Assembly (NCBI GenBank): GCA_027625915.1
Contig: JANTQA010000051.1
Coordinates: 2,542,501-2,606,500 of the forward strand
Length of the DNA stretch: 64,000 bases
DNA from: Anaeramoeba flamelloides
Taxonomy: Eukaryota; Metamonada; Anaeramoebidae
Reading direction: 5' to 3'
Below, piece by piece: positions 45,834-55,786 of this stretch; positions within the stretch are counted from its first letter, which is position 1; every line of letters begins with the position of its first letter. The notes under the pieces are model-generated. The model did not search any database. It saw only the letters and a list, made by a program, of their open reading frames with translations, and was not told the DNA's origin. The position numbers were made by a program, and so were the translations under genes.

Positions 45834-47186
45834 AAAATCAATTTTTTGTGAAGTTTAAAAAAAATATTTTTTTTCAAAGTTACCAATTTTCAATTCAGAA
45901 GTATAAATTGAAAGAAATTGAATTTATAAATATTCGATCTAAGGGAGAATTAATCATCGTTCCAAAATCCAAATAATCTGAAAAATTGATTTTTCAAGTT
46001 TAGAGCTCTGTATATCCTCTAGTTTAGAAGTTATTCTAAATTTTCGATTTTTTGTCAAAAAAATTTTTTTTTTGAAATTTTGAATTTTTAATTTCTAAAA
46101 AAGGTGCATTTTAACGCAAAAATATTTTTTTTTTTTTTTTTAAAAGATAATCTTATTAGGGTAATTTTCAATCAAAAATATGATTTTAGTGAAAAAATTT
46201 GAAAAAATGAAGGTTTTAAAAAAAAAATTTTTTTTTGAAAATTTTTTTACTACTCTTTTGATTTTCCCATTTTTGATTTACTCAAATATTATATTTATAA
46301 TATATTTTAAACTACAATAGTTATAAAATTTTTAATTTTGAAATTTTTTTTTTTAGATAAAAGAAAAATTATTTTTTTTTTTTTTTTTTCACTTTTATCA
46401 AAGTTAATTATAAAAATACATAAGTTACTGTGAATATTAGTTGATAAAATGAAATATAAAAAATAATTTGAAATAGACAAAAAAATTTTTTATTTTGATT
46501 TTTTTTGTGAATTTTTTAAATTTAAACTAAATGAGGGTTAGTGGTTTCGAAAATATTTAGTATTTGAAATGGGTGTTTTTGACTTTTTTCAAAATTGAAA
46601 ATTTTAAAAAATGTATTTAAAAAAATTTTTTAAAAATATTTTATAAACTACTAAAAAATGGTAACTTTGAAATTAAAATGTTTTTTTTTAAACATCTCAT
46701 ATAAATGATTTTTATTTTTATTTTAACTGTAAAAACAAAGTTTAAAAAAAAAATTTTTTTTAAATGGAAAACTCTAGTATTATTTCATTTTTTTCTAAAT
46801 TAACAGAAAAAAATTCACATTACTAATATTTTGAAAAAAAATTTATTAGATCTCATCTTATTTTATCTAAATATTCATTTTTTCAAATTTTTGATAGTGT
46901 AATCACTAGAAAAATATTAAAAAATGCTAAAAAATTAAAAACAAATTTTTACTAGAGCTTACTATTAAAATGAATTTTTTCAAAAAAAAAAAAAAAATTT
47001 TTAAAACATTTTTTCAATTCAATTTTAAATTTGTTAATTTTTTAACAATGAAAAAAAAAATTAATCGTAAAAAACTTAGAGTTTTTTTTTTTTTTTTTCA
47101 AAAAAAAAATATATTAGAAAAATTACTCAATTAATAATTCAATTTTATTATCTTCAGAATTTTATAATTTTATCATACCCAAAAAT

Positions 47187-47266
47187 TACTCATTAGCTCA
47201 GCGATAGAGCACCGAGATCTCAAAATTTGAAAAGTGTGTAGCCGGAGTTCGATTCCTGATAAGATC
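47187..47266 (+). pseudogene. tRNA-like segment in the right arm
   Basis: TAGCTCAGCGATAGAGCACC and, downstream, GGAGTTCGATTCC are excellent A- and B-box-like words at tRNA-like spacing. Acceptor stems do not pair, and the 31-nt middle does not form an anticodon stem. It is better preserved in its boxes than the left-arm copy. Confidence 0.5.
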
Positions 47267-47572
47267 AATTAAATTAATAGTTTTTTCGATTTTTTTTTAA
47301 AATTTATATATATATAATTTGATCATTGAAAGTATACATGATTGCTGCCTAAATTTACCTTTAAATCTTTTCAATTTTTTTTTTCAAAAATTCAAATCTT
47401 CTTTAGGTACCAAAGTTCGGATAAAGACTGGTAACTAAGTAGTTTTTCTATATGTGGAGTTGAAGATTTTAAATTATTTAAATATAGTAAAACCTACAAT
47501 TAATTTTTTTTTTTTTTTTTTTTTTTCAAAAAAAAAAAAACTTTAAAATTCATTTTAATCTATGTGGATCAC

Positions 47573-47773
47573 TACAGTCAGTTTCGCTTTTAAGGCATAA
47601 ACTTTCAACGAAATTTAAGGCACAAAAATTATCTCAAATTAAAGCACAAAATTCAAATTCTAGTTAAAATAAATTGTAAAAATTAAAATTCCAAATAATG
47701 TACCTTAATTTGAGATTTTTTTGTGCCTTAAATTTCGTTGAATGTTTGTGCCTTAAAAGCGAAACTGACTGAA
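47573..47773. mobile_element. TACAGTCAG-family foldback in the right arm
   Basis: TACAGTCAGTTTCGCTTTTA to AAAAGCGAAACTGACTGAA. The GCG variant next to the tip (TTTCGC) is shared with 45631-45833, suggesting one subfamily. Confidence 0.85.
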
Positions 47774-48022
47774 TATAAAAAATATAAAAACAATCACAAT
47801 AAATCATTTTTGGGGGCTCTTATATTTTTCGAGTTATTTCCCAAAATAGTTGTGAAAAATCACTATTAAAAAATTTATATATAAAAATCTATTTTGGGTA
47901 ATATCTCGAAAAATAGACGTCCTAAAGACTTCTAAACACCAAAAATCGAAATTTAAGAAAATTTTTCATTTGTTGAGCAATAAAAAAAATTAGATCCCAG
48001 TTTTATATTTACTCTTGTGTTC

Positions 48023-48983
48023 TTATAAAAAATTATGAAAAAAATTTTTATATACATTTTTTAAAATTTTCAATTTTTAAAAAAGTCAAAAACGCCCATT
48101 TAAAATACTAAATATTTTCGAAACCACTAACCCTCATTTAGTTTAAATTTAAAAAATTCACAAAAAAAATCAAAATAAAAAATTTTTGAAAAAAATTTTT
48201 TGTCTATGTCAAATAGATTTTTATATTTCATTTTATCATCTAATATTCGCAGTATCTTATGTATTTTTATAATTAACTTGGTAAAAAGTGAAAAAAAAAT
48301 AAATAAAATTAATTTTTCTTTTATCTACAGTCAGTTTCACTTTTAAGGCACAAACTTTCAACGAAAATTTAAGGCACTAAAAAAATCTCAAATTAAAGCA
48401 CAAAATTCAAATTCTAGTAAAAATAAATTGTAAAAATTAAAATTCCAAATTTTGTGCCTTAATTTGAGATTTTTTTTGTGCCTTAAATTTCGTTGAAAGT
48501 TTGTGCCTTAAAAGTGAAACTGACTGTAAAAAAAAAATTCAAAATTAAAAAAAATAATAACAATTGTGGTTTAAAATATATTATAATTATAATATTTGAG
48601 TAAATCAAAAATGGGAAAATCAAAAGAGTAGTAAAAAAATTTTCAAAAAAAAAATATTTTTTTAAACCTTAATTTTTTCAATTTTTTCACCAAAATCATA
48701 TTTTTGATTGAAAATTACCCTAATAAGATTATCTTTAATATACCAAAAAAAAATTATTTTTGTGTTAAAATGCACCTATATTAGAAATGAAAAATTCAAA
48801 ATTTCAAAAAAAAATTTTTTTTGACATAAAAATCGAAAATTTAGAATAACTTCTAAACTAGAGGAGATAAAGTGCTCTAAACTTGAAAAATCAATTTTTC
48901 AGATTATTTGGATTTTGTAACGATGATTAATTCTCCCTTAGATCGAATATTTATTAATTCAATTTTTTTCAATTTATACTGGT
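48023..48983 (-). repeat. Right arm, part 2 (blocks E'-D')
   Basis: The inverse of left-arm E then D (GAAACCACTAACCCTCATTT; ATTAATTCTCCCTTAGATCG). It is placed outside A' instead of next to C', so the right arm is a circular permutation of the left. It contains a foldback at 48326-48528. Confidence 0.7.
48326..48528. mobile_element. TACAGTCAG-family foldback in block E'
   Basis: TACAGTCAGTTTCACTTTTA to AAAAGTGAAACTGACTGTA with TA flanks. Absent from the corresponding left-arm position, so a later insertion. Confidence 0.9.
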
Positions 48984-49188
48984 GTATTGAAATTTAAACG
49001 AGATGAACATCGATAATATAATTGAAAATTTAATGCGATTAGGTGAAATGGGAATTTAGAATTTTTAAATTATTTGGAAAAAAATTGTGAAAATTAGATT
49101 TGAGAAAATGAAAAAAAATATTAAATTTAAATTTATTACAAAAAATATTTTTATAACAAGTAATTAGAAATAATAAAGAGTTTACATT

Positions 49189-49388
49189 TGCAGTCAGTTT
49201 TACTTTAAAGGCACAAACTTTCAGAAAAATTTAAGGCACAAAAAAATCAAAAATTAAGGCTCAAAAATCAGATTCTAGTAAAATAAATTGTACAATAAAA
49301 AATTCCAAATTTTTTGCCTTTATTTGAGATTTTTATTGTATTTTAAATTTCGTTGAAAGTTTGTGTCTAAAAAGTGGAACTGACAATA
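49189..49388. mobile_element. TACAGTCAG-family foldback (diverged)
   Basis: GCAGTCAGTTTTACTTTAAA to AAAAGTGGAACTGACAATA; the outer TA is lost on the left. Confidence 0.75.
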
Positions 49389-50610
49389 TTGGTTAAATTT
49401 GATTAATGATTGTAATAAAAATGATGAAAAATTTATGGTTTGCTATTCCTCTATATATGATTAATTTGTTATTTTTGGACATAAACATATGTTCGGTATA
49501 TTTCTTTTTTTAAAAAAATGGGTTTTATTATCACCATAGGAATATTTTTGACAACCAAAATGTTGTTCTGAAATTTTTTTTAGTGTTTCTTCATTAGGTA
49601 ATAATTTATCAAATCTTGGAAATATTCCAAAACTAAATCAATATTTAAAAGAGGTGTATAGTTATAGTAGTTGTTGATTTTGAGTTTTTGGAATTCCATT
49701 TTAATTGTCTTTTTTTGAAATTTTCTTTTCTTTTGATTTTTTTATTTGTCAAAAATTAGTTTTGTTTTTTTAAAAAGGTTTTTTATTTTGACAAATTAAT
49801 CTGAAAATTTAAATTTGAGTTACCCTAAAAGACTCAAAATGAATTCTACCTAAATGAAATTAATTAGTATATAAAAAAGAATTATTTCAGATATATAAAA
49901 ATACAAATTATTGGATCTTTTTTGAGATGGGTGAATGGGATTATTTTTACAATAAAGCCTCTGTATTTAAGATTTTGAAGAACTGATAGATCTTTCCTTT
50001 TTCTTCTTCTAATTCAAGTAGTATTTGGGATAATAAAATAAAATAGAAAATTTTATTAAAATTAGTTCGTTATTAAAGAATTACCAAAAAAATTGAGGTA
50101 TTCCCATTTAAACAGGATATATTCATCAAATGACAAACAAATTTAAAATATTGCAAAAAATATAATAAATTTATAAACTTCTGCATTGTGAATTTGATAT
50201 GATCGAATAAATATTGTGATTTTATCAAATTCGTTGATTTGTATATAAACTTGATCATTGATTCGTTAATTTGTTAATTTGTTTGTACGATAGTAATTTT
50301 ATTTCCTAAGATTTTTTGGGGTCAATCGATGCCAAAAGTTGAAACTTTTAAACAATTTTTTACTTTTTACATTATTTTTTCTTTAGATTTTCTTCAACTC
50401 AATTTGAATTTTTAAAGTTTAGTATTTTTTACAAAAGGATATTTGTTCATTTACCTTTCTCTCATTTAAAATCTTGAATTTAAAAATCAAAAAATGTGAA
50501 AAGCATACGTTTAAAAAAAACAATTACAAATTTGAAGTAATATTTCTAAAATTTATTATATGATTTTCTTAACTCCAATATTTTTAAAACATGACTCTTC
50601 TGTAAATAAC
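49389..50610. other. AT-rich intergenic upstream of tRNA-His
   Basis: No gene or well-defined repeat is supported. Several short frames occur but show no recognisable protein. Confidence 0.4.
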
Positions 50611-50681
50611 GGGATAGTAGTTTAATGGTAGAATGCACGGTTGTGGTCCGTATGACGTAAGTTCGATTCTTGCCTATCCCA
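50611..50681 (+). tRNA. tRNA-His (GTG)
   Basis: A full cloverleaf without an intron. The acceptor GGGATAG pairs with CTATCCC (50674-50680), followed by discriminator A. The D-arm region is TAGTTTAATGGTAGAAT. Anticodon arm ACGG-TTGTGGT-CCGT gives anticodon GTG. T-arm GTAAG-TTCGATT-CTTGC. A- and B-boxes are intact. A T-run (eight T after CCCA) follows as the Pol III terminator. Confidence 0.95.
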
Positions 50682-50692
50682 TTTTTTTTATG
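50682..50692 (+). terminator. Pol III T-run terminator of tRNA-His
   Basis: A run of T begins two bases past the acceptor stem (ATTTTTTTTA). This is the standard RNA polymerase III stop and supports a functional tRNA gene. Confidence 0.7.
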
Positions 50693-50723
50693 GACTTTTT
50701 TTATTGCTTGAAAGTAAGTTCAG

Positions 50724-50993
50724 ATGATGAAGAAACATTTCCTGGTGAAAGAACTTTTTTTTGAACAAAAGCTTTTGAATTATTGCATCTCGAATGTAAA
50801 AAAAAATTTCATTTTTTTTATTCTTCAATTCAAAAATGGAATATTTTTATTGAGGATCAAAAACAAAAAAGAGGAAATACTTTTTGAGAATATCAACACA
50901 AAAAAAGCATCCAACGAACTTGACAAAATGACACAAAACCAAAGTTGGATTATTAAACATGATGAAAATTTTTTTTTGATTTTATCAAACTAA
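50724..50993 (+). CDS. Possible small hypothetical ORF (89 aa)
   Basis: An ATG-initiated frame of 89 codons, Lys/Phe/Asn-rich, starting 43 bp after the tRNA. The base composition is slightly less AT-rich than the surroundings, and the central part (GIFLLRIKNKKEEILFENIN) has a plausible strand-helix pattern. I recognise no family. It could equally be one exon of a larger gene continuing towards 51228, or chance. Confidence 0.3.
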   Translation: MMKKHFLVKELFFEQKLLNYCISNVKKNFIFFILQFKNGIFLLRIKNKKEEILFENINTKKASNELDKMTQNQSWIIKHDENFFLILSN

Positions 50994-51227
50994 AAGTTCC
51001 AAAAAAGTGTGACTACGAGATCAATTGTTAAGATGACAAAGTCTTAACAGTTTAAAAAGAAACCACACACAAACTCAAAATCAAACAACAGGAAATACCT
51101 TCCAATAAACAATTTTTCACCAAAAGAAGCAAAATAAACAAAAAAAAGCAAAAGAAGGAAAAGAAACAAAAGAAACATTAAAAACATAAAAAAAAAATAA
51201 ACAAGCAAGTGAACAAGATACAAAACA

Positions 51228-51416
51228 ATGGAAAAAACCTTTTGGGTGTTCCAAATTACACTTGACCAAGGTAGGGATGGTGTGGAGTGTTCTAATGTTC
51301 CAACACCCAACAAATTGTTTTCTTGCTCATTTGTTTGTTATTTCACAAAAGATGAAAATTTTGAATTATTATTCCTTTCTCCAAGTCCTTTTTTAAAAAA
51401 TCTACATCATGACTAG
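51228..51416 (+). CDS. Possible small hypothetical ORF (62 aa)
   Basis: An ATG frame of 62 codons with normal amino-acid variety (contains TFWVFQITLDQGRDG). It is preceded by a purine-rich, stop-free-looking leader (51110-51227) that resembles a 5' UTR. A GTAGGG after ACCAAG could be a splice donor. Family unknown. This and 50724-50993 may belong to one poorly conserved gene. Confidence 0.3.
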   Translation: MEKTFWVFQITLDQGRDGVECSNVPTPNKLFSCSFVCYFTKDENFELLFLSPSPFLKNLHHD

Positions 51417-51658
51417 AGGGTACAGAACTCAAACAGTCTATGATTTTGATTAAGGGGCTAATCTATATTAAATTTTTTTCCCTACTGGTACTTGAATTCT
51501 AAACCCCAATTTAAAATTTTGAAAAGACCAAAATTCAGTTTTTGAAAAAAAAAAACTTATTTAATCAATTCTCTAAGAAATACCAAATTAGAACCATTCA
51601 CTAATTGAAATGTTAACACTTGTTTATAAATTACAATACTTCCAAAACAAAAAATAAA

Positions 51659-51913
51659 TACAGTTATTTTCCAATTAATAAATGAAAATTTTTATTTCAA
51701 TTTCCAAAATGAATATTAATTATTCCTGCTACAATCAAATTAACAAAATAAAAATTTTGTCTTACAGTTATCTAACGAAGTTTAATTTGTTGTATAAAAA
51801 TATCATTTCTAAAAGATGTAGTAAAGATCTTTGGGGTTTTCAACTTAAATATTGGAAAAATATTTTGGAAAGTGAACTAAAAATTTGCATTTTTTAATTG
51901 GAAAATAATAGTA
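51659..51913 (+). mobile_element. Family C element, copy left of a TTAA element
   Basis: TACAGTTATTTTCCAATTAA to TTAATTGGAAAATAATAGTA, TA-flanked, 255 bp. The interior shares TAAAAGATGTAGTAAAGATC with other copies. Non-coding. Confidence 0.8.
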
Positions 51914-51921
51914 AATATTAA

Positions 51922-52968
51922 GGGACTAGTCTTCGACGACAACAAGACAAAATTTTAAAATATGTTATTGGTGGTATTCTCTACTTTCGTATTTTGTAGA
52001 TCCCAAGTGTCAAAAAATTCTGATCGACTAAGAAAGACATAAAAGAAAATTAGTTTAGTGAGATCAATTTGTTTTTTCCATTTTTTCTGAAAAAGAAAAC
52101 AATTAAATTCATTTTTTATTTCTCACAATTTAACAAGTTTTTACCCCACTTATTGTCATTTTCATCATTATTATACTCTAACATTTCTTTGTTACGAGTA
52201 ATATTAATATAAAGATTTTTTTTCAATTTTGAGATAAAAACTTTTGGTTAACCAAAAAAATGATATATTTAACGGATTAAAAAATAATTGTATTTTTTTA
52301 AGAAGGGTAGTTATAATAATCAAAGTTTTGTGGTCATTTAAAAATTTTTCTCAGAAATTTTGTTTTTGTTTTAAGATGAAATTAGATTTTTCAAAATAAA
52401 ATTTTCTTGAAGATATTTGGGATTTTGTTAATTTTATCCTCAAAATTCAAAATCATTTTTTTTCTGCCAAAAATGATTTAAATTGCTATAAGGATTCTTG
52501 TGAATAAGACCAAACAATTTGTTAAAAAAATATTTTTGTAATTTTTTTGCATAATAGATCTCAATTTAGTTGATAAACTGGAGTTAAGCTTCTACCGAAT
52601 ATTCATTTATTGAATCACTTAAACCACGAATAGTTTTAATGGCTAAGATTTGAATTGAAATATTAATCAATGAAAAAGAAACCAAAATAAAAATTTTGTT
52701 TTCTATATCAATACTTTCCAACATAAAACGAAAAATATGTTTTCCCATTTTTAAGAATTAACTTAATTCTTAAACAAAATAATAGGTTACTTTTTTTCGT
52801 TTTATATTGGAAAGATGCAAATTTTGAATTTCAAAAAAGAGACTTAAATCAATAAATTGTTTAAATGAGGTTAACTCGTCTATTTCATAAGTCGAAACAC
52901 AAATTACAAAAAAAAAAATTTGAAGATCTTGACAAGATTTCCTTTTATTTTCAAAAATGACTACTCCC
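51922..52968 (+). mobile_element. TTAA-flanked element (third TTAAGGG family)
   Basis: GGGACTAGTCTTCGACGAC to AAAATGACTACTCCC with TTAA at 51918-51921 and 52969-52972; 1047 bp. Only the outermost ~10 bp resemble families A and B; the interior is different. No ORF of note. Confidence 0.75.
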
Positions 52969-52972
52969 TTAA

Positions 52973-53232
52973 TACAGTTATTTTCCAATTAATAAATGAA
53001 AATTTTTATTTCAATTTCCAAAATGAATAATAATTATTACTATTTTCAATCAAATTAGCAGAAGAAAAAAGTTTGTCTCAGAGCAAAAGAAGGAAGTTTA
53101 ATTTACTGTCTATAAAGACATCGTTTCTAAATGATTTTGTAAAGATCTTTGGATTTTCTTCAACTTATAAACTAGAAAAATATTTTGGAATGTGAAATAA
53201 AATTTTCATTTTTGAATTGGAAAATAATAGTA
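52973..53232 (+). mobile_element. Family C element, copy right of a TTAA element
   Basis: TACAGTTATTTTCCAATTAA to GAATTGGAAAATAATAGTA, 260 bp, in the same orientation as 51659-51913 and directly abutting the TTAA of the element between them. Confidence 0.8.
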
Positions 53233-53477
53233 CAATTAAAACATGAGTGTGTTTCAAAAATTTTGGAGAGAGCAAAACAAAAAAATACATTCTTAAATTT
53301 GTTAAAATTCTATTAGGAATATTGATCCATCAAATGGTCTGATACTACCAATTATTTTTATTTGAGTTCTTCTATTTGGAACAACTCAACTTTAACATAA
53401 TATTAAATGTTGAAAAAAATATTTTGATCGAACCAAACAAGTCACGTAATTCAAAAAATGTAATGAAAAAAAAAAAC

Positions 53478-53698
53478 TACAGTCAGTTCCACTTTTAATA
53501 CACAAACGTTTATCGAAATTTAAGGCATCGAAAAAACTCAAATTAAGGCACGGAAAAATCTCAAAGTAAGGCACATTTTTTGGAATATTTTTTATACAAA
53601 TTATTGTACTATGATTTATATTCTGTGCCTTAATTTGAGATTTTTATGTGCCTTAAATTTCGAACCAAGTTTGTATCTTAAAAGTGGAACTGACTGTA
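53478..53698. mobile_element. TACAGTCAG-family foldback
   Basis: TACAGTCAGTTCCACTTTTA to AAAAGTGGAACTGACTGTA. It is about 20 bp longer than usual owing to an extra CTCAAATTAAGGCACGG unit in the left arm. Confidence 0.85.
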
Positions 53699-54083
53699 AA
53701 AGATGAAAAAATGATTTTCCATATTTTTCAAAAAATCAAAATTATTTGCAATTTGAATGAAATTGTATTATTGTAATTCTTTGGAACGTTTTAGCTGTGT
53801 GGAAAATTTTGAATTTTAGTTTTGTTGAGTTTTTGGAAAAATTCTCGAAATATCAAAAAAGGAAGAGACAGGGAAATAGAAGAAATATGAATTTTCTCAA
53901 GATATTAATAAATCAGCTATGTTTTTTTATTAAAAACATCGGATACCGAAGGTATTGTTCTTGGACAGTGTCGGTTATTTTGAGAGTTTAAAGGGGGTGA
54001 AGAATATAAGTTTTTAAAAGGTTTGATATTTAGAAACAGTTACTTTTTGAGTTGGGATTCTCTTATTTTAAAAGAGTTTTTAA
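53699..54083. other. Spacer between two foldbacks
   Basis: About 385 bp with one short frame (53797-53991) that resembles nothing. No feature is supported. Confidence 0.4.
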
Positions 54084-54284
54084 TACAGTCAGTTTCACTT
54101 TTAAGGCACAAACTTTCAACTAAATTTAAGTCACAAAAAAATCTCAAATTAAAGCACAAAATATGTAATTTTTTTTTTTACAAATTATTTTACCAGAATC
54201 CAAAATTCTGTGCCTTAATTTGAGATTTTTATTGTGCCTTAAATTTCGTTGAAAGTTTGTGTCTTAAAAGTGAAACTGGCTGTA
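54084..54284. mobile_element. TACAGTCAG-family foldback
   Basis: TACAGTCAGTTTCACTTTTA to AAAAGTGAAACTGGCTGTA, TA-flanked, 201 bp, close to consensus. Confidence 0.9.
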
Positions 54285-54539
54285 AGAAAAAAATTCATCT
54301 TGATTTAAAGCTCTAAAAAGAATGAAAACCTACAAAGTATTTTTGTTTTTTTTTGTTGTTTTTAATTTTTTTTCCTTGAAGAACGGCACTATTTCAACAA
54401 ATAATAAATCACACAATATAATTCGTCGTTTCGACAAAAATCAAAATATTTTTCAATCCGGGTTATATAAATATCACCCTCTCAAGAAAAGTATATTTCT
54501 TATTGTCTCAACTTCGTACAAATAGCAACAGACATCCCT

Positions 54540-54646
54540 TAAGGGAATAGTCTCTATTATTATTTTATTGTCCAATTTCTAAATAAGGATTTCAAAACTA
54601 GAAATATGTTTAATATTGAAAATAAATAGGGGGTTTTCAAATCCAT
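54540..54646 (+). repeat. TTAAGGG-type element end cut by family A
   Basis: Following TTAA, GGGAATAGTCTCTATTATTA and AGAAATATGTTTAATATTGA match 7652-7750. Family A copy 2 inserted at a TTAA 107 bp in. Confidence 0.45.
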
Positions 54647-55292
54647 TTAAGGGGGTAGCTACATCATAAGACATGATAAAAATTTGAGAGGGGTGAGATA
54701 GGAATATTTTATTTCAGTGGCGTGTGATCGTAGATTCTCTAAAAATTTTTTTAAAAAAATTATTTGATATTTTTTTTTAGTCATGTTCAACAATAAAAAA
54801 AAAGAAATTATATTGATAAAATAGTTTTTTTTTTTTTTTTATTAAAATAAACTTAATTCCATTAATTTGGGTACAGTTTAAATGGTGGGAAGAATAACAA
54901 TAACATGTAAAGCATCCAATTGGGAAGTAATTTTAATTTAACAAACTCTTTCGTTTTTTCTCTTTTTTATTTTAATTTCTTTTTTTCCGGTTACGAAATC
55001 TGTTTAGTTAGATCTGGAATTTTTTTTACGATGGCTGATAGAAGGTTTGTGTTGGATTTCTTAAATTGAAAAATCCACATACAATTGGTCCATGGTATCT
55101 TATCATTTGATCTATCAACAATTGTTGGAGTAATTTTAACAAATCTACCAAAACATTTTTTGTTCGAACTCCTTTTCCTTATTTTGGACACACCAATTTT
55201 GATTTTCTGTTTAATATTGTTGTCTTTTATTTGGATGGAAATGATTAGTTATAAAACCATGAATACTATGATACTTAAATGTGCTTTTATAT

Positions 55293-55492
55293 TACAGTCA
55301 GTTCAGCTTTTAAGGCGAAAACTGCTACGAAATTTAAGGCACAAAAATAATATCAAATTAAGGCACCTAAATCCAGATTCTAGTAAATTAAATTGTAAAT
55401 TAGAAAATTCTAAATTTTGTGCCTTAATTTGAGATTTTTTTGTGTTTTAAATTTCGTTGAAAGTTTGTCCCTTAAAAGTGGAACTGACTCTA
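55293..55492. mobile_element. TACAGTCAG-family foldback nested in family A
   Basis: TACAGTCAGTTCAGCTTTTA to AAAAGTGGAACTGACTCTA. The uninterrupted sequence is seen in family A copy 1 near 6910 and in free element H near 35738. Confidence 0.85.
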
Positions 55493-55654
55493 AGTTTGGA
55501 AAAATATAATAAATTGGGTTTTTGTTTTCCTATTCTTGATTTTAGATGTGTCCAAATTTTTGGAATGGTGTTTAATTATATTTTTTGGGGGAAGATAATT
55601 TTAGATTCTTAGAAAAAAACTTAGAGCTATTTTGTGATTTAAAATTTGATAAAA

Positions 55655-55786
55655 TACAGCCGTTTCAACTCAGGTGTGAATCATACTCATTCTTTGAATG
55701 GTTGGGAAACATTCTGAGTCGATTTAAAATGTTTCTCGACCATTAAACGAATGAATGTGATTCACACCTGAGTTAAAACGGCTGTA
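55655..55786. mobile_element. 132-bp palindromic MITE (TACAGCCG type)
   Basis: Almost the whole element is one hairpin: TACAGCCGTTTCAACTCAGG on the left and CCTGAGTTAAAACGGCTGTA on the right. Family A copy 1 has the empty site (ACATATAATC near 7075) with a single TA, proving TA duplication. A possible larger relative is at 63385-63915. Confidence 0.9.

Larger units (their letters stand above)
44530..46640 (+). repeat. Left arm of the permuted inverted repeat (blocks A-B-C-D-E)
   Basis: The arm is continuous apart from a TACAGTCAG foldback at 45631-45833. Landmarks: block A 44530-44790 (contains ATATTGCCCAAAATCG and its local inverse); B 44815-45240 (tRNA-like segment); C 45270-45620; D 45880-46120; E 46140-46640 (AAATGAGGGTTAGTGGTTTC). 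Each block has an inverted partner in 46655-48983. No long ORF. Origin unknown; it may be a large non-autonomous element. Confidence 0.7.
46655..48022 (-). repeat. Right arm, part 1 (blocks C'-B'-A')
   Basis: The inverse of left-arm blocks C, B and A in that order, starting from the sequence that precedes D on the left (GGTAACTTTGAAA). It is interrupted by a foldback at 47573-47773. It ends at TTTATATTTACTCTTGTGTT, the inverse of the start of block A. Confidence 0.7.

Noticed and set aside
54322-54525. 67-aa ORF with a signal-peptide-like start
   Set aside because: The hydrophobic start is poly-Phe from T-rich DNA; it is squeezed between a foldback and a TTAA element and shows no family.
55085-55432. 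115-aa ORF
   Set aside because: It runs across the boundary between element H and a nested foldback, so it is an artefact of insertion.
34041-55492. CRISPR array, prompted by the many near-identical short palindromic repeats
   Set aside because: The units are ~200-bp TA-flanked foldbacks, irregularly spaced by hundreds to thousands of bases and often nested, in a eukaryotic genome.
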